NCBI GenBank assembly: GCA_012934845.2
Contig: WNNJ02000654.1
Span: 186,001-250,000, forward strand
From: Pomphorhynchus laevis
Taxonomy: Eukaryota > Acanthocephala > Palaeacanthocephala > Echinorhynchida > Pomphorhynchidae
DNA: 64,000 nucleotides
Reading direction: 5' to 3'
Part shown: positions 26,176 to 36,889 of the stretch, piece after piece
How positions within the stretch are numbered: the first letter of the stretch is position 1
Layout: each line of letters starts with the position of its first letter
Translations under genes and position numbers: made by a program
The notes under the pieces: model-generated
Told to the model about the DNA's origin: nothing
The model's database searches: none
What the model saw: the letters and a program-made list of their open reading frames with translations, nothing else

Positions 26176-27156
26176 CTACCACGCTACAAAAATATTATCA
26201 ATATATCTCATCCACAAGAGAGGTTTAACTGTTTCTAAAGATATCATCTTTTCTTCATATTCTGACATGAATAGAATCGCGTAGCTGGGAGCGACAGGCG
26301 TTCCCATGGCTGTGCCAATAATCTGCCTATACATTGACCCATTAAACTCAAATACGTTTCCTTCCAATATGATTGTTAGTCCCTCTCTTACCATTTGTCG
26401 TTGTTTCTCACTCCATCCAGCACGTTGCATTGCCTTATCTACGTTTGCCAACCCTTGATCGTGAGGAATTGATGTGTGAAGAGAGGTCACGTCTAACGTT
26501 AGAAGCACACATGTATCAACTATCAATTCTTTATGTGTGTTTAACTTATCAAGAAACTCCTTAGTATTGCCAATGTAGCTGGTGACCGACTGTGCGAGAG
26601 GTTTTAATAGAGAGTCCAGGAAACGCGACAATTGTTCTGTGATAGTACCTACATTGCTAACAATTGGTCTTCCCTTACATGGTGAGTCGTTCTTGTGGAT
26701 CTTCGGTAACATATAGAACCTGCCGGGAATTGTCGTAGTACCAGTTCCACGTAGTCGATGAGCAGTGTCGTTATCCAGGGTTCCCAAACTCTGATATTTT
26801 AGCACGAACTCCGTCATTCGGTCCTTCACAGCCTCCAGAGTATTAATGTCTGCGGGTTCATAGGTATGTGATTGTAGCTGTCGCATTCCTTCGTTTATAT
26901 AATCCAAAGCTCCCCATACTACCATTTGTCCACCTTTATCTGCTTTTTTCACAACAATGTTTTTGTTACTATGTAGTTCCTTTATTCCTAGAATTTCGTC
27001 TTTTGTGATGTTCGGTTTGTTACTGTGATTAGGTGGAAGTTTGACATAAGGATCAAATACATTTCGCTCAAAATCGTCAAGTGCTGTTTTTCGCTGATTG
27101 TAGTCGGACAAATCTGCGTATGCTCGATGGGCAGCCATCTTTAGGCCTCTGGTCAT
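26176..27156 (-). pseudogene. PLE-B reverse transcriptase, N-terminal part
   Basis: This 326-residue frame has PLE-RT motifs in order: VVKKADKGGQMVV (about 68-80), FYMLPKIHKND (147-157) with RPIVSNVG, LTLDVTSLHTSIPHDQG (218-234, the catalytic Asp of motif A; F-T-N is usual for H-T-S), then GTAMGTPVAPSYA (283-295) and MRYIDNIFVAW at the end. Motif C is normally YIDD or YVDD; here the second Asp is Asn, which would abolish catalysis. An in-frame TAG at 26176-26178 ends the frame; the thumb continues in the same frame from 26154. Confidence 0.85.
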
Positions 27157-27241
27157 ATCGTATCTCTGAAACTCACGTTCCGCGACGTTGAAATTGTGTC
27201 CTAACGATAATGCTTGCTTTTGATCTGACAGTGATCAAAAG

Positions 27242-28045
27242 GTGTTTCTACATCCACGAAGTGCACACCCGTTCTACATGAAAAGAAACACATTAATCAA
27301 TGAAATGCTAAGGGTGCTGCGGATATGCAACACTGCCAGCTCCAGACTAAAGTGGATACAACGCATTAGGGATAAAATGCTAATGAGAGGATACACTCAT
27401 CGCGAAGTAAATCGATCGATTAACGCTGCATTTACTCGGATGTACGCTGCGAAAAGTGACACAAGTAAGAAAGCCGATTGTATGCTGTGCATACCATACC
27501 ACAACGCACTTAGCGGTTTGCCGAGGTTAGTATCTGGCACAGTATCAGCGATGAGACGGAAATTTGGTAAAAATGAGAAGAGTATTAGGGTCATTTTCTC
27601 TGCGAAGAACAAGTTAAGAAATTTACTCACATCGTCGAGGTTGAAGACATCTACAGAGTCTCGAGTACATTATGGTTGTAGACGATGCTTAAGACCTAGA
27701 GCAAAATGCTGCTCAAATATAAGTGAAACTAAGGTTTTTCAAAGCACATGCACGGGCCTAAAGTATTCCATAAAGGCAAATACATCGTGCAATTCTGCGG
27801 GGGACGTGTACGTAGCGCGTTGTAAAGTGTGCAACGCACAATATGTGGGTGAGACGGGGTTGACGATGAACCGGCGCTTGAACAACAGAAGGAGTGATCT
27901 AAAGAAAAAATCAAAAGAACGCGATGCGATTGTTCACCACTGCCTAATTATGATTCCGAGCCAATTATGGCTCCTGGACCACAGTTACAAGCGATTTTTC
28001 GCACTATCAATATATAAAAAACGTATTCCTTTCGGAATCCTGTGA
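27242..28045 (+). pseudogene. PLE-B inverted arm: RT thumb fused to half GIY-YIG
   Basis: This 267-residue frame covers the thumb, connector and GIY-YIG start without a frameshift: FLHPRSAHPFYMKRN at the start and YVARCKVCNAQYVGETGL at about 190-207. It is therefore better preserved than the minus copy over the same part. PLE-B sequence stops at about 27958 after AIVHHCL; the last residues are from the adjoining 390-bp repeat. The RT palm is absent, so no active protein is expected. Confidence 0.8.
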
Positions 28046-28668
28046 GAGATTCAGTGCCCTCGTAACCAACGGATACGCATTTGTGCATATAAAGAATAAC
28101 TAGAAGGTCCACACACGCAACAAGCCAGTAAAAACGCTATTTGCACCTGAGTTTCGTCTAGTATCGTGAGGAATTGCTGGTGTCTTTACAGTTATCACAA
28201 AAGCAGTCGAAACGCACCCTAACCACTTCATCCGACTGACGATGACTGCTGGGTGGTTAGGAGCGTCTCGGAGTGATACATTAGACTGATGGAGCTGATG
28301 ATCAAAGTCCAGTTATTTAGCAGCACACATGGATTTAAAATCAATCGTAGCCAATTATGGCTCCTGGACCACAGTTACAAGCGATTTTTCGCACTATCAA
28401 TATATAAAAAACGTATTCCTTTCGGAATCCTGTGAGAGATTCAGTGCCCTCGTAACCAACGGATACGCATTTGTGCATATAAAGAATAACTAGAAGGTCC
28501 ACACACGCAACAAGCCAGTAAAAACGCTTTATGCACCTGAGTTTCGTCTAGCATCGTGAGGAATTGCTGGTGTCTTTACAGTTATCACAAAAGCAGTCGA
28601 AACGCACCCTAACCACTTCATCTGACTGACGATGACTGCTGAGTGGTTAGGAGCGTCTCGGAGTGATA
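27960..28668 (+). repeat. 390-bp tandem repeat, about 1.8 units, next to PLE-B
   Basis: Unit 1 runs 27960-28349 and unit 2 from 28350 to 28668, where it passes into TA-rich DNA. The two differ at only a few positions. Each unit has an extended hairpin (ACGC and CTAACCAC pairing with GTGGTTAG and GCGT; 28212-28266 in unit 1) placed directly after GAAA and ending in GTC, like stem III of a hammerhead ribozyme. The rest of the hammerhead core is not intact. Confidence 0.7.
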
Positions 28669-29026
28669 TATATATAGTCGATTGAAATGGGTACTGGTGA
28701 TCCCTTGATGGATGCTTGTTTATGTATTGAATAGTTGCTAGGTCACACAAGGTGACTTTCGCATTGAAAACCAGCTACAGAATCCTTCCTTCATGATATC
28801 CAATTCCATACACCCTGACTACTAACGGCGCCATTGCCACAACCGTTTTCGTTTTGCCCGCTTTTTTACACATGTTGGTAGCCCCTGGCTCGTCAGAAGG
28901 CTGACTACCAACTCTTCGCCTTTTGAAATTTGACTTATCCGAGATTCTAGCTGTCGCTCTACGTACTTGGCTTGCGCTCTTGACTGCTAGGCTACGAATC
29001 CAGGATTACCAGATTTCACACAGTAT
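28669..29026 (-). repeat. Single diverged copy of the 443-bp repeat
   Basis: About 355 bp matching the array unit from CGATTGGAAT to CACACAGTATA, with more differences than the array copies have among themselves, and bounded by TA on both sides. It lacks the about 90 bp (GAAACCTTCC to ATTTTACCG) that joins units in the array, so this shorter form is probably the basic mobile unit. The A- and B-like boxes are kept (minus strand, 28945-28997). Confidence 0.75.
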
Positions 29027-29173
29027 ATATATCATAATATTTTGTATATCTATTTATCAGTTTATAAAATTTATGAGTTAAAATACATTTGTAAGTTTAT
29101 ATATTGTTTAATTTTTAGTATAACATATGTAGCTTTAGTTTAGTGATTTGATTATTTAGGATTATATTTTTCG

Positions 29174-29878
29174 ATGGCCGAATTTGATCAAAGCAGCGAC
29201 GTATATAAACGCGGTTGTCGACATTTTCGGCTCGAACAATTCAAAACAGAGCCTGGAGTAAATGCCGAGTATACTTTTGATCTTAAAAATTTCGAATTAT
29301 ATGGTACTATAATTGGAGCATGTAAAAAAGATCTAGGTTTAAGTTTCCTTTTTTTGTTTATGAACTACTCACGTTTTTGTTTTAGATCACCTTTCAGCGA
29401 TGCAACGGCTCACTCAAACAATTAGCAGAGAAAGACGTACCGGGGAACGCTTCACACTCCGTATACCTAGACGTATGTTGTACAGCTTTACATTAAAATA
29501 TATTGTAAATTGATTAAAATAAAAAATAATTTAAACTAATACATTAAACTAATATGATTAATATAGTACGGGTTTAATACAATTTTAATTTTACCTCTAA
29601 TGAACACCACAACTATTAATTAACTTAATTAATTTCATTAATTGAATAATTAATATTGTTAACTTATATATAATTAAATTTTATAAAATTTTATAAATTA
29701 TCAATACTAATAGTAAATATAATTTACAATTATATTTATTTATATTGAGGACCTACTGTTGTGTGCTGCGGAAGCTCGTATCATCAATTCTACACTTCCT
29801 AATATTAAGTTCAACAGTATTCTTAATTTGATTAATGCAGTCATTGCATTAGACTTGTTCGAATTAATTGAATTTGAA
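29174..29878 (+). CDS. Possible upstream exons of the HECT ligase gene
   Basis: Three plus-strand coding-like segments. The first (29174 to about 29336) starts with ATG (MAEFDQSSDV) and ends at a GT. A short T-rich intron follows to the AG at 29384-29385. The second (29386-29473) reads HLSAMQRLTQTISRERR and RFTLRIPRR, with a GTATGT donor. The third (about 29744-29878) reads IEDLLLCAAEARIIN, then NLINAVIALDLFELI, and is closed by TGA. They are in phase across the first intron. I place them with the HECT gene only because of strand, proximity and coding quality. The PLE-A insertion begins within or just after the third segment. Confidence 0.35.
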
Positions 29879-30075
29879 TGAGGATTGCGACGGTGTGATA
29901 GCATTTAAATTAGAAAGATGGCAAAAACCAACGCAAAATTTATTAAATTGAATATTTCGATGCCTAGCTGGCATCATCTTCAGCAATCTGAAATTAAGGC
30001 AAAAAAGTGTACACGCTAACATAAAAAGAAGAAAAAGTCAAAACAAGGAAAACCACCGATAATCTCGTCAATTTG

Positions 30076-31277
30076 CTATGTAATACCTCCCAACATTAGA
30101 TGGTATTCATCCTTCTCATTTAACTTCGGCTTGAGATCGCGGATGAACAGTGATTCAAGAATCTGTCGTTGGAAGGCTTGTTGTCGATAAGCAAGGACTT
30201 TAACTTCATCAAAGTTAATTGTGTGTCCGGTCAAAAGGGAATGTTCAGCAACAGCAGAGTGAGCCGCCGTATGCAGAGCAGCGCGATGTTCTTTTATTCT
30301 TGTTTTTAACATTCGACCGGTTTGACCTACATAAAATTCCACACAATCGCAACAATCAATTCTATAAACCAATCCTTTCTTAATAACGCGTTTACACCTA
30401 CTTATCAAATTGCCAATTGTTATTTGTTTCCCTTCGTTAATGGTTGAGTCCATTGGAAGGTGTGATATTCTTATCAATTTCCTCAGTTGTAATGTTAACG
30501 AGCGTGACAACCAATCAAACGTGGGAATTGTACATAGCAATTTTAATTTTTGGGGACCAATCAATTTATCACTGGAATGGTGAAAGCGAGACTCGATCAT
30601 TTCGCCAATACGCTTTAACTCTTTTAGTGGATATCCCAATCTTAGAAAAGTAATAAACAAAAAAGACAACTCGTCATAAACCAAATTAGAAGTACTACAA
30701 AGATTATAAGCTCTAATACAAAAGCTTCTAAATACACCCAATTTTGTGTTAGCAGAGTGATTACTACTCCAAGGAATATACAAGTTGATTTCTGTAGGTT
30801 TCTGTAGGTTGCCGAAATACAGAAGTAGTGAAATTACCCAGGCTAATCTTAACATCTAAGAAACTGATACTGCTATCCATTGGCCAGGTTACCTTGAACG
30901 GGATACGTGGATGTAAGCCATAAAGATGCTTAATAAACTCATTAGCACTGGAAAAATCACATGGCATGATCACAAAAATATCATCAATGTATCTATACCA
31001 ACACACTGGTTTTAATGGGTAAATGCTAATCCCTCTACTTTCTAGATCTGCCATAAAGATATCAGCTAAACCGGCCCAAGTGGAGAACCCATGGCCACTC
31101 TCCATATTTGCTCATATAGCTGATCATTGAATTTAAATTCGTAATGGTGGCAAACTCAAAAAACCTATTGACTATCAAACGATTATTAGCATTCCCCCAT
31201 GTTCCATCAAGTGCATTAATAGCCACATCAATAGCCTCAGTTACCGGCACATTCGTAAACAAGGATTGAACATCCAA
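30076..31277 (-). pseudogene. PLE-A inverted arm: RT palm to GIY-YIG
   Basis: Three overlapping minus-strand frames (31062-31277, 30764-31105, 30076-30855) repeat motif A to the end of the GIY-YIG domain. Compared with the plus copy it keeps the Tyr codon that is TAA there, but has lost one base before FNDQL (near 31132) and one in PAL of motif B (near 31073). It shares the 10-bp duplication. The 5' third of the protein is absent. Confidence 0.85.
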
Positions 31278-31355
31278 TGTGAAAACAGAATAATTGCTTG
31301 TGTCCGAAATTCAGGTTAGTTATTCACAATTGCCATTGAGTGTCGCCAGCATTGG

Positions 31356-32528
31356 ATGAAATTTCTAGAATTTGCTCTACTCCATATTGCAAGGAAGGCT
31401 AATGCAAAACGCAATAAACTCGAACTGAAACTTACGAGCTTACGCAGACAGCAATTTCAGGTTAGTTATTCACAATTGCCATTGAGTGTCGCCAGCATTG
31501 CAGCACAATGTTCTACACAGCATATCATATCCAGCATTGCAGCACAATGTTCTACACAGCATATCATACCTGATAATTCCAGGCACATTATTAATTCATC
31601 GAGCTTTCAATTAAGTGATGACGCAGCACGTGTTCTGAAATTGGGCTTAAAATTTGGTGTCTCACGTAGTAAATTTGATCGGCTAACTGAGTTTGATATG
31701 GCAGTCCAATTTGAAATGTTAGCTCATAAGGTGGTTAAAACTTTCCCCGAACATCAGTCTACACAGGTTTTCCTCGCATCTCTTTCGTCTCTCTGTCTTA
31801 GTTTGGGATCGTATCGTCGTTTATTTAATTTGTCTCTGAAGAAATATATGAAATCGAACATTAGTATTAAACATCGCAATTTGTTAACTGACATAAAGAA
31901 TAACACTGATATTGTTGTAACTAAGGCAGATAAAGGTAATTATGTAGTGGTTCTGGATACTAATGATTACAATGAGAAAATATTCAGTATTTTATCTGAT
32001 ACGTCTACTTTTTCTCCTGTTCAGAAGGATTCCACTTCTAACCGTACTAGAAAGTTAATTGAAATTCTAAAAACATTGAGGAAGTTGGGTCTTATTACAG
32101 ATATTGACTATAAGAACATGTATCCTTCAGATCCTCTCATTCCGTATTTATACGGACTACCGAAAATTCACAAAGAAAATATTCCTCTACGACCCATTGT
32201 ATCTATGGTTGGTGCATTTAATTACGGCGCAGGAAAATTTATTTCCAACCTATTACAGACAATAGTGACTAACATAGATTCTAAAATTTCCAACGGCCAT
32301 GATTTTGTTCAGAAAATTAAATCTCTTAACATTTCGGACACAAGCAATTATTCTGTTTTCACATTGGATGTTCAATCCTTGTTTACGAATGTGCCGGTAA
32401 CTGAGGCTATTGATGTGGCTATTAATGCACTTGATGGAACATGGGGGAATGCTAATAATCGTTTGATAGTCAATAGGTTTTTTGAGTTTGCCACCATTAC
32501 GAATTTAAAATTCAATGATCAGCTATAA
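31356..32528 (+). pseudogene. PLE-A reverse transcriptase, N-terminal part
   Basis: This 390-residue frame carries a helical N-terminal region, then VVTKADKGNYVVVLD (about 188-202), YLYGLPKIHKEN (262-273) with RPIVSMVG, and motif A FTLDVQSLFTNVPVTEA (340-356) with its Asp. It ends at a TAA (32526-32528) that replaces the Tyr of QLYEQIW seen in the inverted arm. The next frame (32544) is in phase, so a single substitution separates the two halves. The start Met is the first in the frame; the true start may be further 5'. Confidence 0.85.
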
Positions 32529-32543
32529 GAGCAAATATGGAGA

Positions 32544-32879
32544 GTGGCCATGGGTTCTCCACTTGGGCCGGCTTTAGCTGATATCTTTATGGCAGATCTA
32601 GAAAGTAGAGGGATTAGCATTTACCCATTAAAACCAGTGTGTTGGTATAGATACATTGATGATATTTTTGTGATCATGCCATGTGATTTTTCCAGTGCTA
32701 ATGAGTTTATTAAGCATCTTTATGGCTTACATCCACGTATCCCGTTCAAGGTAACCTGGCCAATGGATAGCAGTATCAGTTTCTTAGATGTTAAGATTAG
32801 CCTGGGTAATTTCACTACTTCTGTATTTCGGAAACCTACAGAAACCTACAGAAATCAACTTGTATATTCCTTGGAGTAG
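32544..32879 (+). pseudogene. PLE-A RT palm, motifs B and C
   Basis: Continues the RT in the same phase: MGSPLGPALADIFMADLE (motif B, start), WYRYIDDIFVIM (motif C with both catalytic Asp, about 33-44) and SISFLDVKISL (about 77-87). It runs out of frame because CCTACAGAAA is duplicated at about 32835-32855, adding 10 bp. The duplication is also in the inverted arm, so it predates the dimer or was copied with it. Confidence 0.85.
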
Positions 32880-33567
32880 TAATCACTCTGCTAACACAAA
32901 ATTGGGTGTATTTAGAAGCTTTTGTATTAGAGCTTATAATCTTTGTAGTACTTCTAATTTGGTTTATGACGAGTTGTCTTTTTTGTTTATTACTTTTCTA
33001 AGATTGGGATATCCACTAAAAGAGTTAAAGCGTATTGGCGAAATGATCGAGTCTCGCTTTCACCATTCCAGTGATAAATTGATTGGTCCCCAAAAATTAA
33101 AATTGCTATGTACAATTCCCACGTTTGATTGGTTGTCACGCTCGTTAACATTACAACTGAGGAAATTGATAAGAATATCACACCTTCCAATGGACTCAAC
33201 CATTAACGAAGGGAAACAAATAACAATTGGCAATTTGATAAGTAGGTGTAAACGCGTTATTAAGAAAGGATTGGTTTATAGAATTGATTGTTGCGATTGT
33301 GTGGAATTTTATGTAGGTCAAACCGGTCGAATGTTAAAAACAAGAATAAAAGAACATCGCGCTGCTCTGCATACGGCGGCTCACTCTGCTGTTGCTGAAC
33401 ATTCCCTTTTGACCGGACACACAATTAACTTTGATGAAGTTAAAGTCCTTGCTTATCGACAACAAGCCTTCCAACGACAGATTCTTGAATCACTGTTCAT
33501 CCGCGATCTCAAGCCGAAGTTAAATGAGAAGGATGAATACCATCTAATGTTGGGAGGTATTACATAG
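32788..33567 (+). pseudogene. PLE-A RT thumb and GIY-YIG endonuclease
   Basis: After the 10-bp duplication the protein continues in this frame from KPTEINLYIPW. A long helical thumb follows, then KKGLVYRIDCCDCVEFYVGQTG (about 175-196), the GIY-YIG signature, RIKEHRAALH, AEHSLLTGH and the Glu of LESLFIRDLKPKLNE (238-252). The nuclease looks complete. Without the duplication it would join the palm frame, so the only lesions in this copy are the TAA and the 10-bp insertion. Confidence 0.85.
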
Positions 33568-33762
33568 CAAATTGACGAGATTATCGGTGGTTTTCCTTGT
33601 TTTGACTTTTTCTTCTTTTTATGTTAGCGTGTACACTTTTTTGCCTTAATTTCAGATTGCTGAAGATGATGCCAGCTAGGCATCGAAATATTCAATTTAA
33701 TAAATTTTGCGTTGGTTTTTGCCATCTTTCTTCTAATTTAAAAGTCATTGCATTATTTTTCC

Positions 33763-34233
33763 TTAAATTTCGCTGTTACTAACTCTACCAAAGTGACGAC
33801 ATAAAGAACGAATAAAATTCCACTCTTTCGATAAGTCAAGATCACTGACTTTTTTAGTTTCTCGAAAACGAAGTAATCTCGAAATGAAAATAGTGATGGC
33901 TCGCTGATTAAACAAAATACCACTAATGAACTATAAATAACTAGTTTATTACCACAAATTACTAATAAGAAATAATACTAAAAAAGAAAATTCTGATTGA
34001 ATATATCGGGAAGACTGAACAGCATTTAACGAAATGATGTTTAGACTTTTGAGTCTCATCAGTAGGGGGCTGCTGCACAACTGGATTGAAGTGCAGCACC
34101 CCTAGACATCTCAATAAATCCTTCTAGTACACATCCATGTACTTTAAATTTCGCTTTCACTAACTCCATCAAAGTGACTTGTGGTAATTTATTACCACAA
34201 ATTACTAATAAGAAATACTATTAAAAAAGAAAC
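33763..34233. repeat. Direct-repeat element around a hammerhead fold
   Basis: Two direct repeats flank the ribozyme candidate: AAATTTCGCT...CAAAGTGAC at about 33765-33798 and 34146-34179, and TTATTACCACAAATTACTAA at about 33944-33990 and 34188-34233. The second repeat pair is contiguous, while the first is separated by about 145 bp of other sequence. Direct repeats carrying a hammerhead recall retrozymes (small non-autonomous retroelements), but the primer-binding and polypurine sites expected there were not identified. Confidence 0.4.
34036..34110 (-). ncRNA. Hammerhead ribozyme fold, G12 substituted
   Basis: On the minus strand stem III (GATGT, 34106-34110, with ACATC, 34036-34040) leads to GTC and a cleavage site between 34105 and 34104. 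Stem I is long (6 bp, 2-nt bulge, 8 bp) with a 12-nt loop; CTGATGA is at 34062-34056; stem II is GACT/AGTC with a CAAA loop. The 3' core strand is TAAA where GAAA is required. G12 is the general base of the reaction, so this copy is probably inactive although the architecture is complete. Ends lie in stem III (type III topology). Confidence 0.65.
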
Positions 34234-34239
34234 GCATTA

Positions 34240-35300
34240 CTTGCATTGAGAAGGCACAATTCTACTCAGTTTCTTCACTTGGTGTTGTCAACACGATTCC
34301 TGAAAATATTCTGAAATTTTTAAGATTGTTGAAACAATGAAATCTATACACAGGAACAGGCTTTACTGTGATTGTTTGGGTGAAAACAGATTTTTATTGA
34401 TCTTCTCAAGTTAGCAAAAGTAGCTTCGATGGTAATCATGCCCTCCCACAAACCGGTGAATGACAATTAAAACAATGAACACATTTTTTAAATAATTTTT
34501 CTTTAAGAAAACAAATTACTTAATTATCTTATGAAAATTGTTTTACTGAAACTAAAGCTTTTAAAATTGATTATTTTTGTTAATCGATTATTTGTCGATG
34601 TCATGAAAATACTAAGTTACATATAATTTTAAATATTAAATCAATTATAAATAAATTATGATTAGATACTTTATAAAGTAAAGTAAGTTTTCTTTACTTT
34701 AAGATATTTTAAGATACGTTAAGATTTAGATGGTAATTAATTTTAATAACTCAATAATAAATTTTTATAATTCTATAAAAATCTATAAGTCGATCAAAGT
34801 AAATGACTATTCGATCAAAGTAGATCAATAAAACCATTGTTTTACTTATTGTGCGTCATTTATTTCTTCATACAAATTACGTTTTTAATATAAGAACGTA
34901 ATTTTTTGTAAGAATTGTTTGTGCATATGAGAAAAACAATACGATGCATATGAAACAGAAATTTCACTTCAAACTGCTTTTATTTTAGCTGTATTTTGGG
35001 TAAAATATACCTCAAGTGGTTTTTTGTTTATCAGTTGTTTGATAATTAAACATTTTAACGCGATTATATCAACTTTGATTTCTTCAGCCTAACTTTAATA
35101 TTGATAAGTCGAAGGAAGACAGTTAAATTCTAACTTGGTGATATCCTGACGTTATAATTAAACAATAATTTTGTATTTGAAAACCAATATATTTCTCTTT
35201 GTTCTTTTATAAATTTGTTATAAATATATGAACTTTATTTACATTTCGTTGAGTGTATCACTTATTAATTAAAATTAAAGATATATAATTAATTACACTT
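34240..35300. other. AT-rich spacer or intron, no feature recognised
   Basis: No repeat shared with the rest of the window, no RNA gene and no frame worth reporting. It probably lies in or before an intron of the HECT gene, since a spliced exon starts at 35304. Confidence 0.4.
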
Positions 35301-35303
35301 TAG

Positions 35304-36855
35304 ATTTGACTTCAACAATAAGGGGTTTGCATCAAAACGCCGTTGAACAGCAACTACGTGCCTTAGAAGCAGTAACATTGGAGCTTAGCTCACACAATAG
35401 CGCCCTTAGCCGATCAAATTCCCGTGAAGTAGGGAATATTGCACTGCAGGAACTTCTGTTCACTTGCAATCGTAGAGCAATGTACTTACAGTCCGCTTTG
35501 TCGACTGAATCGTCAACAAATCCTCATACCCCATTAGACAGCAGTGCATCTCCTTCTCAGGAATTGGAAACTACTCAAGGTACATTTGAATTGTGTTTGG
35601 CAGAATTTTTTGTTTTCCTATGTTTGATGTTAATGTTTCCATTACAGATAACGAAGTCGAAGTAAACAACATCGCTGATGTTACGAATGAGCAACACCCT
35701 ACCTCTAAGTATGCAAATCCAAGGTTTTTATTTTTGGTGATTCTGTTAAAAATCTTTAAATATTAATTCACTGTCTAAACTTGAAATTCATTAATATTAA
35801 ATTGATAAAACTTGCATTAAAAGTATTATATTATAATTATAAAAATTATAATGTATAAATTATTATATTATTAATATTTTAATATTTAAATATTTATTTT
35901 TATTAAAATATTAAACATTTTATATATTTCGAAAATTTTAATCATTTTTATGGAATATTTTTCAGTTAAAAGCTGCTAACATTTTGTTTTAGTAAAGCTC
36001 TAACATTTCTAACAGACGACGAATTACTTAGACAGAGTTCAATGACAAATAGCGGAGAAAGTATATTATTTAGTTTAATTTTATTCTACAAGTTTTTTCA
36101 TTATAGATCAATCACAGGACCTTCAGAACACTAGCGATCAGCATCAAACCACATCGCTTGATGCTAATGAGTTATTTAATGACTTAGAACTTCGTCGTTC
36201 TGACGTAATGAGAATGATCCTTAATGAAGGTGAAGAATCCATCCTAGACTCTGATGTTGAAATGGATGATGAGCTTGATATCAGAGATGCTGTTGATTCA
36301 TATGCTGATGAGGTGGATACCCAAAATGATGACGAACAGGATTGTGACGACGAAGGCAACACTTCAGATGATTACGAGGACAATCAGTGTGATGATGATT
36401 CTCTAGGGGAAGTGGATGACGAAGAGCAAGAAGAGGAAGAAGATAATGATGAATTATTTGCAGAGGTAGATTGTTTAATTGTGTAGGACAATACTGAAGC
36501 AGAAGGTTATTTAAAATATTTTCTAATTAATATTTTTTGAAATATTAATATTATAAATATTAATTACATTTCTTTTTCATTAAAGATCGATGCCCACGAA
36601 TTACATGAATTTTCTAATAGTCTTGGCGGAATTAATGTAATGATTGAGAGAAAATCAAGAGCTTTACTCCCTGCTTACGATCCCAGACCTGGACAAAACA
36701 ACGTTAGCTCAACTCAGGATATCGATATGGACACCATCACAAAATTCAACAAGGAGCATAAGGACCATCGACGTCAGAAAAAGTTAGATGATAACCAGCA
36801 ACTTCTGATAAAACTAGAGCTAAATTCACAACATCCTGATGTGCAAAAACTTAAG
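35304..36855 (+). CDS. HECTD1-like ubiquitin ligase, five middle exons
   Basis: Exons at 35304-35579, 35648-35708, 35993-36060, 36107-36465 and 36586-36855 join in phase with GT-AG ends. They encode a helical segment (QQLRALEAVTLEL, ALQELLFTCNRRAMYL), a Thr/Ser-rich part, an acidic stretch of about 80 residues rich in Asp and Glu (36220-36465), and a conserved block with ALLPAYDPRPGQNNV. That block resembles the region just before the HECT part of HECTD1-family E3 ligases, large proteins that ubiquitinate targets through a catalytic cysteine. The next exon after 36855 was not found until about 39457. Family membership is from memory of the motif. Confidence 0.6.
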
Positions 36856-36889
36856 GTTTGCTTTGCTTACTAAAACTATTACGGTGAAA

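Larger units (their letters stand above)
24950..27958 (-). mobile_element. PLE-B: Penelope-like element, head-to-head partial dimer
   Basis: The main copy runs on the minus strand from about 27227 to 24950; a second, partial copy runs on the plus strand from about 27228 to 27958. They meet head to head in the finger/palm-to-thumb region, so the plus copy has only the RT tail and half of the GIY-YIG domain. The 3' untranslated part (about 24990-25120) has the words AGGCCACAGGCCGAAACGTT on the minus strand, of a kind common at PLE ends. PLEs move by target-primed reverse transcription; their inverted or tandem partial copies are known. Stops and a frameshift inactivate both copies. Confidence 0.85.
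29852..33742 (+). mobile_element. PLE-A: Penelope-like element, head-to-head partial dimer
   Basis: A nearly complete plus-strand PLE (31311-33742) is preceded by an inverted copy of its last 1.4 kb (minus strand, 31310 down to 29894). The two arms are almost identical. A 13-bp candidate target-site duplication, AGTCATTGCATTA, flanks the whole (29839-29851 and 33743-33755), though 42 bp of non-arm sequence sits inside the left one. Just before the ORF, a 41-bp phrase (GGTTAGTTATTCACAATTGC and onward) occurs at 31314 and 31460, and another is doubled at 31496-31567. The element is young by its arm identity but carries inactivating lesions. Confidence 0.85.

Noticed and set aside
28280-28310. 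CTGATGG and CTGATGA words in the 390-bp unit as a type II hammerhead core
   Set aside because: The sequence between the GTC and these words does not form stem I, and no stem II pairs with the strand before GAAA.
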